Origin: Colocasia esculenta
Lineage: Eukaryota; Streptophyta; Magnoliopsida; Alismatales; Araceae
Length of the DNA: 64,000 bases
Assembly (NCBI GenBank): GCA_014218235.1
Contig: CM024759.1
Coordinates: 6,526,712-6,590,711 of the forward strand
Direction of reading: 5' to 3'
Shown: positions 1 to 11,520 of the stretch, piece by piece
How positions within the stretch are numbered: position 1 is the first letter of the stretch
Layout: the number at the start of each line of letters is the position of its first letter
Made by a program: the position numbers and the translations under genes
The notes under the pieces: model-generated
The model's database searches: none
Seen by the model: only the letters and a program-made list of their open reading frames with translations
What the model was told of the DNA's origin: nothing

Positions 1-2517
1 CCGATCCTATTTGGGATTTTGGACCCCCGGTTGTGCGTGTTAAGGCTTTTATATATGAAGTTGGGTGTTTTTAGATCGGTCGTTTGAAATGGCCAGACCA
101 ATCTGGAGATCCAAATGGATTCCGTCAGTTTCTACACGTCGCTTTAACCCACCCGGTCGTGTCGGAGAAAACGGCACGTCGATCCGATCCCTATTTGGGA
201 TTTTGGACCCCGGGTTGTGCGTGTTAAGGCTTTTATATATGAAGTTGGGTGTTTTAGATCGGTCGTTTGAATGGCCAGGCCAATCCGGAGATCCAAATTG
301 GATTCCGTCAGTTTCTACACGTCGCTTTAACCCACCGGTCGTGTCGGAGGAAAACGGCACGTCGATCCGATCCCTATTTGGGATTTTGGACCCCGGGTTG
401 TGTGTGTTAAGGCTTTTATATGAAGTTGGGTGTTTTAGATCGGTCGTTTGAATGGCCAGGCCAATCCGGAGATCAAATTGGATTCCGTCAGTTTCTACAC
501 GTCGCTTTAAACCACCCGGTCGTGTCGGAGAAAACGGCACGTCGATCCCATCCCTATTTGGGATTTTGGACCCCCGGGTTGTGCGTGTTAAGGATTTTAT
601 ATGAAGTTGGGTGTTTTTAGATCGGTCGTTGAATGGCCAGGCCATCCGGAGATCCAAATTGGATTCCGTCAGTTCTACACGTCTCTTTAACCCACCCGGT
701 CGTGTCGGAGAAAACGGCACGTCGATCCGATCCCTATTTGGGATTTTGGACCGCCGGGGTGTGCGTGTTAAGGCTTTTATTGAAGTTGGGTGTTTTTAAA
801 TCGTCGTTTAAATGGCCAGGCCAATCCGGAGATCCAAATTGGATTCCGTCAGTTTCTACACGTCGCTTTAACCCACCAGTCGTGTCGGAGAAAACGGCAC
901 GTCGATCCGATCCCTATTTGGGATTTGGACCCCTGGGTTGTGTGTGTAAGGCTTTATATGAAGTTGGGTGTTTTTAGATCGGTCGTTTGAATGGCCAGGC
1001 CAATCCGGAGATCCAAATTGGATTCCGTCAGTTTCTACACGTTACTTTAAACCCACCCGGTCGTGTCGAGAGAAAACGGCACGTCGATCCGATCCCTATT
1101 TGGGATTTGGACCCCGGGTGTGCGTGTTAAGGCTTTTATATGAAGTTGGGTGTTTTTAGATCGGTCGTTTGAATGGCCAGGCCAATCCAGAGATCCAAAT
1201 TGGATTCCGTCAGTTTCTACACGTCGCTTTAACCCACCCGGTCGTGTCGGAGGAAAACGGCACGTCGATCCGATCCCTATTTGGGATTTTGGACCCCGGT
1301 TGTGCGTGTTAAGGCTTTTATATGAAGTTGGGTGTTTTTAGATCGGTCGTTTGAATGGCCAGGCCAATCCGGAGATCCAAATGGGATTCTGTCAGTTTCT
1401 ACACGTCGCTTTAACCCACCCGGTCGTGTCGGAGAAAACGGCACGTCGATCCGATCCCTATTTGGGATTTTGGACCCCCGGGTTGTGTGTGTTAAGGTTT
1501 TATATGAAGTTGGGTGTTTTAGATCGGTCGTTTGAATGGCCAGGCCAATCCGGAGATCCAAATTGGATTCCGTCAGTTTCTACACGTCGCTTTAACCCAC
1601 CCGGTCGGTCGGAGAAAACGGCACGTCGATCCCATCCCTATTTGGGATTTTGGACCCCGGGTTGTGCGTGTTAAGGCTTTTATATGAGTTGGGTGTTTTT
1701 AGATCGGTCGTTTGAATGGCCAGGCAATCCGGAGATCCAAATTGGATTCCGTCAGTTTCTACACGTCGCTTTAACCACCCGGTCGTGTCGGAGAAAACGG
1801 CACGTCGATCCGATCCCTATTTGGGATTTTGGACCCCGGGTTATGCGTGTTAAGGCTTTTATATGAAGTGGGTGTTTTAAATCGGTCGTTTGAATGGCCA
1901 GGCCAATCCGGAGATCAAATTGGATTCCGTCAGTTTCTACACGTCGCTTTACACCACCCGGTCGTGTCGGAGAAAACGGCACATCGATACGATCCCTATT
2001 TGGGATTTTGGACCCCGGGTTGTGTGTGTAAGGGCTTTATATGAAGTTGGGGGTTTTTAGATCGATCGTTGATGGCCAGGCCAATACGGAGATCCAAATT
2101 GGATTCCGTCAGTTTTCTACACCAGCTTTAACCCACCCGGTCGTGTCGGAGAAAACGGCACGTCGATCCGATCCCTATTTGGGATTTTGGACCCCGGGTT
2201 GTGTGTGTTAAGGCTTTTATATGAAGTTGGGTGTTTTTAGATCGGTCGTTTGAATGGCCAGGCCAATCCGGAGATCCAAATTGGATTCTGCCAGTTTCTA
2301 CACGTCGCTTTAACCACTCGGTCGTGCGGAGAAAATGGCACATCGATCCGATCCCTATTTGGGATTTTGGACCCCGGGTTGTGCGTGTTAAGGCTTTTTA
2401 TATGAAGTTAGGTGTTTTTAGATCGGTCGTTGAATGGCCAGGCCAATCCGGAGATCCAAATGGATTCCGTCAGTTCTACACGTCGCTTTAACCCACCCGG
2501 TCGTGTCGGAGAAAGCC
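1..2517. repeat. ~181-bp tandem satellite array, about 14 copies, in the last intron of CACTA-A gene 2
   Basis: The landmark GTTGGGTGTTTTTAG recurs about every 178-183 bp (near 60, 245, 427, 606, 787, 965, 1146, 1327, 1510, 1689, 1868, 2046, 2227, 2408). Monomers share ATTCCGTCAGTTTCTACACG, CCCACCCGGTCGTGTCGGAG and TTGGGATTTTGGACCCC blocks and differ mainly by 1-2 base indels. ORFs crossing several monomers are by-products of the repeat and show no domain. The array starts 38 bp past the gene 2 splice donor near 2554. Related monomers occur at the same place in CACTA-B, C and D. Confidence 0.95.
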
Positions 2518-2659
2518 CAACCAATCCTAAGTATGAAATTAATATAATACTGACCTGAGCTGCTGGCTGTGTGGGGCGTACTCCCTGCATTATGAGAGGG
2601 AACTGTTGAAGCATATCGCTGAACTGCGTCTGTAGCTGTGCCCACTGCGTCTCTATGTC

Positions 2660-2775
2660 TACCGCTGCGCCTGCAGCTCTACCCGCTGAGTCTGCAGCTC
2701 TACCCGCTGCGTCTGTAGCTCTACCCGCTGCGTCTGTAGCTCTTCCCGCTGGGTCTGTAGCTCTGTACGTAGCTC
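2660..2775 (-). repeat. 21-bp in-frame minisatellite encoding a heptad repeat
   Basis: In the last exon present of CACTA-A gene 2, a 21-bp unit (minus-strand peptide LQTQRVE or close variants) repeats about five times. CACTA-B and C have a single unit here. A seven-residue Leu/Gln/Arg/Glu period is what a lengthening coiled coil would give. The repeat ends in a stop codon and frameshift. Confidence 0.8.
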
Positions 2776-3368
2776 CTCCCGAATGATGCCTCTAATGTCC
2801 AGTACACCACTGACGGGCGGCGCAGAAGATGAACTCGCGTGTGCCGGAGGAGCGATCGAACTGGCATATGAGGACAACACTGGTTGAGTATCCAGGCTGT
2901 CCCCAAAGCCGTACACTCGGCCCTTCCTCTGCTCTCCCGCTGCCTCGACCCAAGCCTCTGCATCCAAGTCTGGCTGAGGAGTGCCCTCTGCATAACGCTC
3001 CGTCATCGTCCTGTCGTACCTCTCCTGCAAAATAAATTAAAATTAAATTAATAAAAATAAATTAATTTAATATCATAATTGAATTCAAAATTTATAGGTT
3101 GACTTACAACGATCGTGCGGGCACTCTCGCTAACATAGTCATCCGTCCCCTTCCGCTTATGAGTCCGATCAAATAACTCGCGAAAGGTAGGGGCACGCTC
3201 GAGCTCGTGATGCTTATAATTCAACGGACGTAGTTAGTTTGACAATAATAATCAATGTACTAAACAATTGAACAATATTATGCTTACCAATTTTTGACAA
3301 TTAAGCACACTATTGTTCGATAAATTGCAAGACAACAAACATACTAATGTATGGAAGCTGACACGTAC

Positions 3369-3654
3369 CTGGTGGTAAGGAAGAAGGCAAAGGTGGCACT
3401 GCTCCCGTGCTCGGCGGGGAGGCGGTCGCTGAAAATTTTTTTACACATTAGAAAATATGAATTTAACTTGAACAACAATATATACGTATACCTGCCGCAT
3501 GGATGACCGGCGTCGACGGGGAGGCAGACCCTGCAAAATTGTATGTACGTTATATCTCGTGAATTAAATATGAACAATAACGTAAATGTGGTTCTTTCTG
3601 TACATATGTATATACCTGTCGCTGGGATGACCGGCGCAGACGGGGAGGCAGACC
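3369..3654 (-). repeat. Tandemly duplicated microexons of CACTA-A gene 2
   Basis: Two 39-nt blocks (3616-3654 and 3492-3530) are each preceded on the minus strand by TTTTGCAG and followed by GTATA. They encode near-identical 13-residue Pro/Arg/Ser-rich peptides (GLPPRLRRSSQRQ type), and the exon-plus-intron unit repeats at about 124 bp. A related 60-nt exon (3369-3428) follows. All three have lengths divisible by three, so copy number can change without shifting frame. Confidence 0.75.
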
Positions 3655-3933
3655 CTGCAAAATGAGCCTGTACGTTAGATCTGTCATGAATTTATTATGA
3701 ACAATAATATATAGAGTATTGTGTTTACATATACATATACCTGTCGTGGACGGGGTCCCGGACCCTCTGCCAATGGACGTAGAAACCGTCCGACTCCGTC
3801 CTCCACGTACCATATCTCTCTTGAGATAAATAAACATACATCCAAATTGTCATCAGCAATAAATTTGAAGTAGCAATTTAATATGAAAATATAATTAGAA
3901 ATAACACGAAGTTCTTACAAAATATAAGGTATA

Positions 3934-6900
3934 TTATCGTAATTCAACATCAGATGCTTCCGACATGTTTAATTCAGCATCATCTTCTTCATCATCTTGG
4001 AATTCATCCTCCTCATGCGGGGAGTCTTCATCCACATCAGACTCCACCTCTCGCTCAAGGGCATTTGGGTCAACTTCTTCCTGTTCGTTATCCTTATGTA
4101 AGCAAATTGTTTCATTTATATCATGAATATTGAACTGCGTAGAAGCTGCCAACTCTCGTGCGTCACTCCTTTCCGATTGGAAATAATTGTCATTAACACC
4201 GTCGAGCTCATCATCAGGCGGCAGAAGCTCATACTCAGGGAATAACCTTGATTTCACTCTACATGCAGCCCACCAATCTCTTAATTTCAGGGATGAATAA
4301 TTTGAATAATAAACTTGTTGCGCTTGTGCCGCCAGTATGAATGGCTCGTATGTACTCAACTTGGACTTATGCTTGACATCGACAATTCCATATGTTGTGT
4401 CATGACGAATAGATGTCGGATCAAACCAATGACACTTGAAGAGAAATATAATGTTGTCTTGTCCCAAAAATTGCAGTTCAATGACTTCTTCGAGAATGCC
4501 ATAATAGTCAATTTCATTTTCATTGTAGGCACTTCCTTTCACACATACGCCGCTGTTCATCGTAGACTTATTGCGTCCATAATCTCTCGTGTGAAATCTG
4601 TATCCATTCACAATGTAACCTGGGTAGACACGTACAATCTTCGAGGGTCCATAACTGATCTCTTGTACTCTTAAATCGGTAATAAAACCTTGATCAACCT
4701 ATTAGCAAAAAAATAGACAGACTTACAACAACTAATTATGCATAAGAACGTAACATATATGATTCAAAATATTTAGACACATACTCGAGATCTTAACCAA
4801 CTCGAAAAGACTTCTCCCGTTCCTTTTGAACCTGCACGTCCGTCAGACGTGGATTTCGTTGTAGTATGAACGAGTCAAACTCTCTGCAATGTAAATGTCA
4901 CACAACCGTTCAGTTTACCAGCATTACATGTAAATGATGTATATCATAAGTGAGCACAACTTACTCAATGTAGGGCTCTAGTTCTGCGCAATTCATGAAG
5001 ATGTAGATCTCCGCAGCTACGAACTCTCTGTCTTTAAGTGGGCGAGTAGAAGAATATCCGAACGCCCGTCCGGGACACTTGAATATAGAGAGTTGGTCCC
5101 ACACATAGGATTCTCCACCATCATCATTACGTGGAGGTTGACTGCGTCGGGTTTGTATTTCCGTGTCAAAGTACATCGAACAGAAGTTCGATATCTCCTC
5201 AATGAGGTATGCCTGGGTAATGGAACCCTCAACTTGTGCTTTGTTGCGGACTTTCATCTTAAGATCGTGCATGCACCTACGATAATAATAGATCGAATGA
5301 ATACATATGAAATATAAAATTCGCCGTAATGTGAATAAACTACGGATATAGAAATATACCTCTCAAACGGATACATCCATCGAAATTGTACTGGTCCTCC
5401 GACCCTAGCGTCATATGGCAAATGGATGATCAGGTGCTCCATTGAATCAAAGAATGCTGGAGGAAATATCTTCTCTAATTTGCAGACTGTCTGTATTATA
5501 TTTTGCTCCATATTTTGCAAGTCAAGAAGTCTGAGTTCTGATACTGTTAAAATTCGGAAGAAATGACTCAGCTCAGTCATTGCTCCCCATATTTGCTTTG
5601 GCAACAACTCACGAAAAGCAAGTGGGATCAGTCTTTGCATGAAAACATGGCAATCATGACTCTTCATTCCGTATATTTTTCCCTCATTGATATTTACACA
5701 ACGGGCAATATTCGAGACATATCCATCTGGAAATCTCAATTGCTTCAACCATTGCAACACTTCCTTAATCTGTCTGGCCCCAAGCACATATGAAGCTTTA
5801 GGTTGCACCACTTTCCCTTGAACATGCTGCAGCTTTAGTTCTGGGCGTCTGCAAAGTACTTTCAAATCCGAACGTGCCTTGACGTTGTCCTTCGTTTTGC
5901 CTTTGATGTCCATAACTGTGTTGAACACATTATCAAAAACATTCTTCTCTATATGCATGACGTCAAGGTTATGTCGTATCAAAAGTGTTGACCAATAAGG
6001 TAATTCCCAAAAGATGCTTTGCTTCACCCAATTGTGATCCTTCCCGAAGCCAGGGATTTGTCGAGTACTACCAGCCAGTTGTGTTACAGTCGGTACGTTC
6101 TGGACCCGCCTCGCCATGTTTCCACCAGACACCCGTTCCACATCTACCTCCTCCATCACAATTGTATTTTTCATAAAAGAATCCTTTTGCTTTCGGAAAG
6201 GATGGTCACTGGGTAGAAACCGACGATGACAATCGAACCAACAAGATTTTCCCCCAGATTTCAACACAAATGATTTAGAATCCTCCATGCAATAAGGACA
6301 TGCCAATCTCCCATGTGTGCTCCAACCAGATAACATGCCGTACGCAGGAAAGTCACTTATTGTCCACATTAATGCAGCCTTCAAATTGAAATTCTGTTTT
6401 CTGGATACATCATAACAGAGAACCCCATCTGACCATAACAATTTCAGCTCATCAATCAACGGTCTAAGATATATGTCTATATTTTTTCCTGGAGATTTTG
6501 GACCCGGAATGAGCAATGAAAGGAACAGATTCTCACGCTTCATGCACATGCCTGGCGGAAGGTTATACGGTGTTAAGAATACTGGCCAACATGAGTAAGA
6601 TGCCACCGAGCCTCCGAATGGATTGAAACCGTCTGTGCATAAACCCAGCCGCACGTTGCGTGGATCCCTTGCGAAGTAAGAATAAGTACGACTAAAATGA
6701 GCCCAAGCTTCACCATCGGCAGGATGACTCATTTCACCTTCGTCACGACGGACTCTTTCTGCATGCCAAGTCATATGTCCAGCTGTCTTCGGGGACATGA
6801 ACAACCGCTGCAATCTGGGTGTGATCGGAAAATACCGCAATGACTTATACGGAACATCCTTCTGCTTTGACTTGTCCCCTCTCTTGGGCTTGAATCTATC

Positions 6901-7617
6901 ATGATTACAAATACAGCATGATGTCTTATCTGCATCATCTTTGTAGTACAGCATACAGTGATTCGGACATGCATCAATTTTCATAAAACCAAGCCCCAGA
7001 TCATTCACCATCTTCTTCGCACGGTAAAAGTCAGCAGGTAACCTCTCTGATTGAGGAAGCATACTCTTGACGAGTAAGAGAAGCCGGTCAAAACAACTCT
7101 CGCTTATATGAAATTCAGATTTCAAATTCAGTAGCTGCGACACTGCAGACAACCGTGTATGCTTCTCACAACCATCCCATAATGGCTCATCAGCATCTCG
7201 AAGTAACTGATAAAATCTCTGAGCTGTATCATTCGGCACTTCTTCATTTGTTTCATCTTCATGCATATTGAACTCTGGACCAGCAGCATCGACAACCATG
7301 TCTACGTACGTACTTGTGGACGCAAAGTAATGAGCATGTGCAGACGACTGAATAACATGCTCACCATGACACGACCATATCTCATAATGGGCAACAAATC
7401 CTCTCGTATACAAATGATGTTGCACATCCCATGTCGATATCCACTTTATGTTCTTACAAGCCGAACACGGACATCGGATGTTACCCATCGGATCGACTGC
7501 TACTGAGGAATTACTCAATGCAAACTGAATAAAACTGTCAACTCCGTCTTTAAACTCCTCGGTGACAACTCCATTCACCATTCCACGGTACATCCATGAC
7601 CGATTCTCATAAGACAT
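3934..7617 (-). pseudogene. CACTA-A gene 1, TNP2-like transposase, nearly intact with one frameshift
   Basis: Predicted exons (minus): 5360-7617, 4965-5276, 4785-4883, 3934-4698. Exon 1 encodes about 752 residues without a stop: an N-terminal Transpos_assoc domain (CPCSAC, residues 49-54), a Cys/His cluster (CPNHCMLYY, about 217-225, and CCIC), the Transposase_21 core with CTDGFNPFG (about 327-335) and SDFPAYG followed by HGRLACPYC (about 421-443), then a DUF4218 region (about 640-750). Exon 4 carries DUF4216 (VNGYRFHTRDYGRNKS) and an acidic C-terminus. The transposase would bind and cut CACTA ends in the nucleus. Exon 3 is 99 nt here but 100 nt in CACTA-B: one base is missing in a TTTTC-G-AGTTGG stretch, which brings a TAA in frame before DUF4216. 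The start is the ATG at 7617, just after a putative intron acceptor (TTTGTGTAG). Without that deletion the model gives 1145 codons. Confidence 0.88.
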
Positions 7618-7735
7618 TTTTCCTACACAAATTAAATGTCATGTCACAAGTTAAAATCCAACAGACCCTCACATCGTTCGAGTAAGTCAAAATGAATAGG
7701 TAGGATATATTATTAAGATTATCACTTTTTACCCA

Positions 7736-8009
7736 TCTGTGAATATTTGATCGCACTCAGATGACCATTTACTATGTGTTTGTATTATTTGCTGAAAATT
7801 TCGGCAGCATCTCCTCACACCTCTCCGATATACCAAAAAAATTTATTGATTTAGATATTTTCTTAAACACTTACTAATAAGTGGTTAAGAAAATATTCTA
7901 AATCAATAAAGGTATATCAGAGAGGAGTGAGTAGACGCATCCGAAATTTTCAACAAATAATACAATCACATAATAAATGACCACCTAACTCCGATCAAAC
8001 ATTCACAGA
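7736..8009 (-). other. 274-bp inverted repeat upstream of CACTA-A transposase
   Basis: TCTGTGAATATTTGATCG at the left pairs with CGATCAAACATTCACAGA at the right. Pairing continues with mismatches through GAAAATTTCGG/CCGAAATTTTC and TTATTGATTTAGA/TCTAAATCAATAA to a short loop near CTTACTAATAAG (7870-7880). Arms are about 130 nt. It lies about 120 bp upstream of the transposase ATG, probably in a 5' UTR intron. CACTA-B has an inverted repeat of identical length at 24888-25161. It may be an old MITE fixed in the family or a functional hairpin. Confidence 0.85.
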
Positions 8010-8027
8010 CTGTCCAAAACGGGACAA

Positions 8028-8104
8028 TTCAAGACTTTGAGTTAGATATACACGTTCTCATTATTGAAAATAAGACTCGTGCACATCAATCTCAAAGTCT
8101 TGAA
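8028..8104 (-). other. 77-nt hairpin next to the long inverted repeat
   Basis: TTCAAGACTTTGAG at 8028 is mirrored by CTCAAAGTCTTGAA ending at 8104: 14 perfect pairs at the base, then mostly paired positions (CACGTTCTCATT against ATAAGACTCGTG with mismatches) around a short A-rich loop. The size resembles a plant miRNA precursor. It is conserved at 25180-25256 in CACTA-B. No mature small RNA can be claimed from sequence alone. Confidence 0.7.
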
Positions 8105-9639
8105 CGGGAATGTTCATTGACACGGGCTTAACACGCTCTCGTGATGTGTGTGCAGTGAAAAATTACTATACATGCATAGATCAAATTTAAAACCCAAATA
8201 AATATGAAAGGAATATGATAACAAAATCATACATGTGAACAAGTGCAATAATAAACCAAATTCATACATACATGTACATGAATTACATATAAACATGTGC
8301 AATACTAAAGAAATACATTAAAATAAGATGTGTAATACTAATCATTAAACTGAAAGTGAACAATTAAACATAAAAGAAACTAATATCTAGAAGGAAGAGT
8401 TTGTACTATTTTATTTCCTAAATTGGGATGTGTAAATTAAGTTTATTTTGATCTACTCCTCACTTAGTTGTTATGAGGAGTATCTATGTAATTAAACTTC
8501 CGCGTTATGACGATATGAATGGATAAGTAAATATTACCTGTTGTGCCTATTTTTCTGTCACTCCCGATAAATAGCCTTTTATTAGGACGTGACAAATTCT
8601 CCCTTCCTTTAGCCTCTCCTCCACATCCAGCAAGCCTCAGCAACGCATTAGGGTCGGCCATGAAGAGGTTAGGGTGTATGTAAGCCTCTAGTGTTTCCAA
8701 TTCCTACTACAACTTTAATTCCTATTAAATTCTGAGTTTCCCTATTTCTTCCAACCTTCCAACCTTTCCACCTCCTAATTGGGTTAGGTTGGGTTGCAAA
8801 TTCGTACCTAGCCAATTTGGGTAGGGTTAGGAGTCCAATTCCAACTCATATTAACTATTTTAATGATTTAATAGTTCTTTTCATTTTAGGAAACATTAAA
8901 GATACGAATTTAGGGTATTTTTCTTTTATTCAACTTTTAAAAATATCTCTTTTGACCCAATAACTTTTACATGATCCATTTAGCAAAGCCCATTACTTCT
9001 TTTTGTTTAATGAGTTTTAAAAGCTCTTCATCAAGGTGTTTGAAGGTTAAAAATTGGTTGGTGGCATTATAAATCTTGGTAACAATTTCATTTTATTTTA
9101 TAGAATAATTCACATTGTCATTCTGCTCTTTATTAATAATGTTATTATCTAATTAGTAAGCTCTTCATCAACCTGTTTATTATCCCCCCTCTCGCCGATA
9201 GAAAGCCAAAGGGCTCGTAATTAACAAGTAGCATTCAAAGGTGGAAAGGCAAAAAATTTTCCATCTTAGATGTTGGAATCATTACACTGGGAGTTTTTTT
9301 TTTCCTTCTTTTCATGTAATCATCATTGCTGGTACAACTTTTCATAAGAAGAAACTTGGACCACCAATTTTGTAATCAAATCTTTCCAGTTTAGTTTCAC
9401 ATTGCATAATTGGTTTCACATGGATGATTTAACATTAATGCACCTACATATGTAGAAATTTTTTAAAATGAAACTATTTAATCTACACATATTTTAATTT
9501 TAAAAATTTATTTACTAGTCTATATCAAAGAAGCTCCTAATATTCCAAGCAAGTTACTAGTACATATTGACCTATGTTAGTATAGATTAGTTATTGCTTA
9601 AACAGCGGACTACGTATTCGAACACTAAGACTATGTTTG
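8105..9639. other. AT-rich 5' region of CACTA-A, copy-specific after about 8290
   Basis: Apart from the candidate exon at 8538-8700 I see no coding or RNA gene. Similarity to CACTA-B is clear up to about 8290 and then stops; the equivalent stretch in B (25440-26990) is different sequence. Simple poly-T runs occur near 9295. Confidence 0.6.
8538..8700 (-). CDS. Possible upstream exon unique to CACTA-A
   Basis: An ORF starting at 8700 (minus) runs 54 codons to CACAACAG followed by GTAATATTT, a plausible splice donor at 8537. Joining to the acceptor just before the transposase start (GTAG followed by GAAAAATG at about 7622) keeps the reading frame, which would add an N-terminal extension containing MADPNALLRLAGCGGEAKG. 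I do not recognise the peptide. CACTA-B has unrelated sequence at this position, so this is either captured sequence or chance; in-frame joining alone has a one-in-three probability. Confidence 0.3.
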
Positions 9640-10376
<737 letters not shown>

Positions 10377-10592
10377 AGTAGAGTTACCGGAGGATATTCC
10401 GACGGAAATATGTCTGTCGGCATTTCCGTCGGTATGTTTTCATTACCGACGGAAATTTCCGACGGAAATATTTCCGTCGGAACGACCGACGGATATTCCG
10501 ACTGACATATTGCCGTCGGAATATCCGACGGACTTACCGACGGAAATTAATCCGTCGGAAATTTCCGTCGGTAATCCCGCTTTCTTGTAGTG
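10377..10592. repeat. Right subterminal repeat region and terminal repeat of CACTA-A
   Basis: Short units such as TTCCGTCGG and CCGACGGAAAT occur in both orientations more than a dozen times in 216 bp, ending in CTTGTAGTG. In the En/Spm family such subterminal repeats are the binding sites for the element-encoded accessory protein and define the transposable ends. Confidence 0.88.
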
Positions 10593-10702
10593 CGTCTACA
10601 TATCCAACATATGTAGACGGCTTCGGGAAGCCGTCTAGAAATATTCTTTTTGTAGTCGGCCGCGATTTATAGCCGTCTACATATACCATATTTCTTGTAG
10701 TG
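10593..10702. mobile_element. Right end of a second CACTA family (R) that hosts CACTA-A
   Basis: A second CACTA terminus (ATTTCTTGTAGTG, ending 10702) is preceded by a different subterminal motif, TAGACGGCT/AGCCGTCTA, present four times in 110 bp, one pair forming a palindrome around CTTCGGGAAG. CACTA-A sits inside this subterminal region, so the rest of R lies left of the window. Confidence 0.8.
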
Positions 10703-11083
10703 CATGTATATATATGCACAGCTAGCTTACCGGAACATAAATATATATTCTAGCTAGTAGATTTAGATGGACGGAGAGTTTAATTTGTAATATCTTTCGA
10801 CGTCCAAGCAACAAATTAATAAGATCCCAAGTGTAAGGACATGACACCACATTCTAATCAGCTAATGAAGTCCTCATCTGGATGCATGGTGCCTCGACCA
10901 GCTGCTTCAACACCTCCCAATTAATATATATAGATTTAGATCTCTCATGCAGCGTTGATTCATAACTTGCATGCAGTGCGCCCCATTAACGAATACTGCC
11001 ACAGTAGACAACGGCAGCTAGCTAGTTTGCGTTGGTTCGTCGCCATGGACGCCGGCGGTGCATGCTTTTTTTTTGGGGGGTAT

Positions 11084-11520
11084 AGACCAGGAAATACTGA
11101 ACGGGACTTGTTTGAATCCCCTGTCAGACACATTAATTTGTCTCATCTAACCACTGCTTCAAGTCCTTGACGCTGATCACATGCTTGAATTAAGAGACAT
11201 GGTATTTGCAGGAAGGACTGTGTCAAACTCGGCTGGCTGGCCGACCTGTGTGGCTGCTCTTCCCCTTCTCCTTCTTTCCCCCCGGCCGAGGCTTCGCCGG
11301 CGCGCGTCCACACATCATGACATAAAACTATATAGATAAACACACATATCTACCTGCTGTTAGTATTTTAATTATGTTTGTAACATCCATGGGGCCCCGC
11401 GCCCAGGACCACTCTCGAAAGGTCTTCTTCTCCTGGATCCATCCCCTCCCGGCACCTTGCAGATAAGATACAGATCTTTTGCATCCAATTAATAGTAAGG
11501 AATATAATTAATGTTAAATA
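11084..11520. repeat. Left copy of a diverged direct duplication
   Basis: Blocks such as TCCCCTGTCAGACACATTAA, GGTATTTGCAGGAAGGACTG, CTACCTGCTGTTAGTATTTT and CGAAAGGTCTTCTTCTCCT recur in the same order and orientation at 62932-63300, with small indels between them. Function unknown; no ORF is conserved between the copies. Confidence 0.85.

Larger units (their letters stand above)
2555..3813 (-). pseudogene. CACTA-A gene 2, Transposase_24-like protein, internally deleted
   Basis: Exons predicted on the minus strand from AG/GT borders: 3741-3813 (ATG at 3813, start MVRGGRS), microexons 3616-3654 and 3492-3530 (39 nt each), 3369-3428, 3108-3212 and 2555-3024. Compared with CACTA-B, the three central exons are missing. 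Sequence jumps at about 3296 from the end of the 19724 exon equivalent straight to sequence matching 20427, removing roughly 700 bp with most of the Transposase_24 (plant Ptta/En/Spm) core. The last exon present carries an expanded heptad repeat and is out of frame after it (stop at 2659-2661, while the following DMLQQF...VRPTQPAAQ segment reads in another frame). The family is thought to supply a DNA-binding accessory function to the TNP2 transposase. This copy is very probably non-functional. Confidence 0.8.

Noticed and set aside
49..2645. Chain of 60-220 codon ORFs with repeated peptides such as IPNRDRIDVPF and SFEWPGQSGDPNW
   Set aside because: They are translations of ~181-bp satellite monomers. 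The period is not a multiple of three in most copies and frames shift from monomer to monomer.
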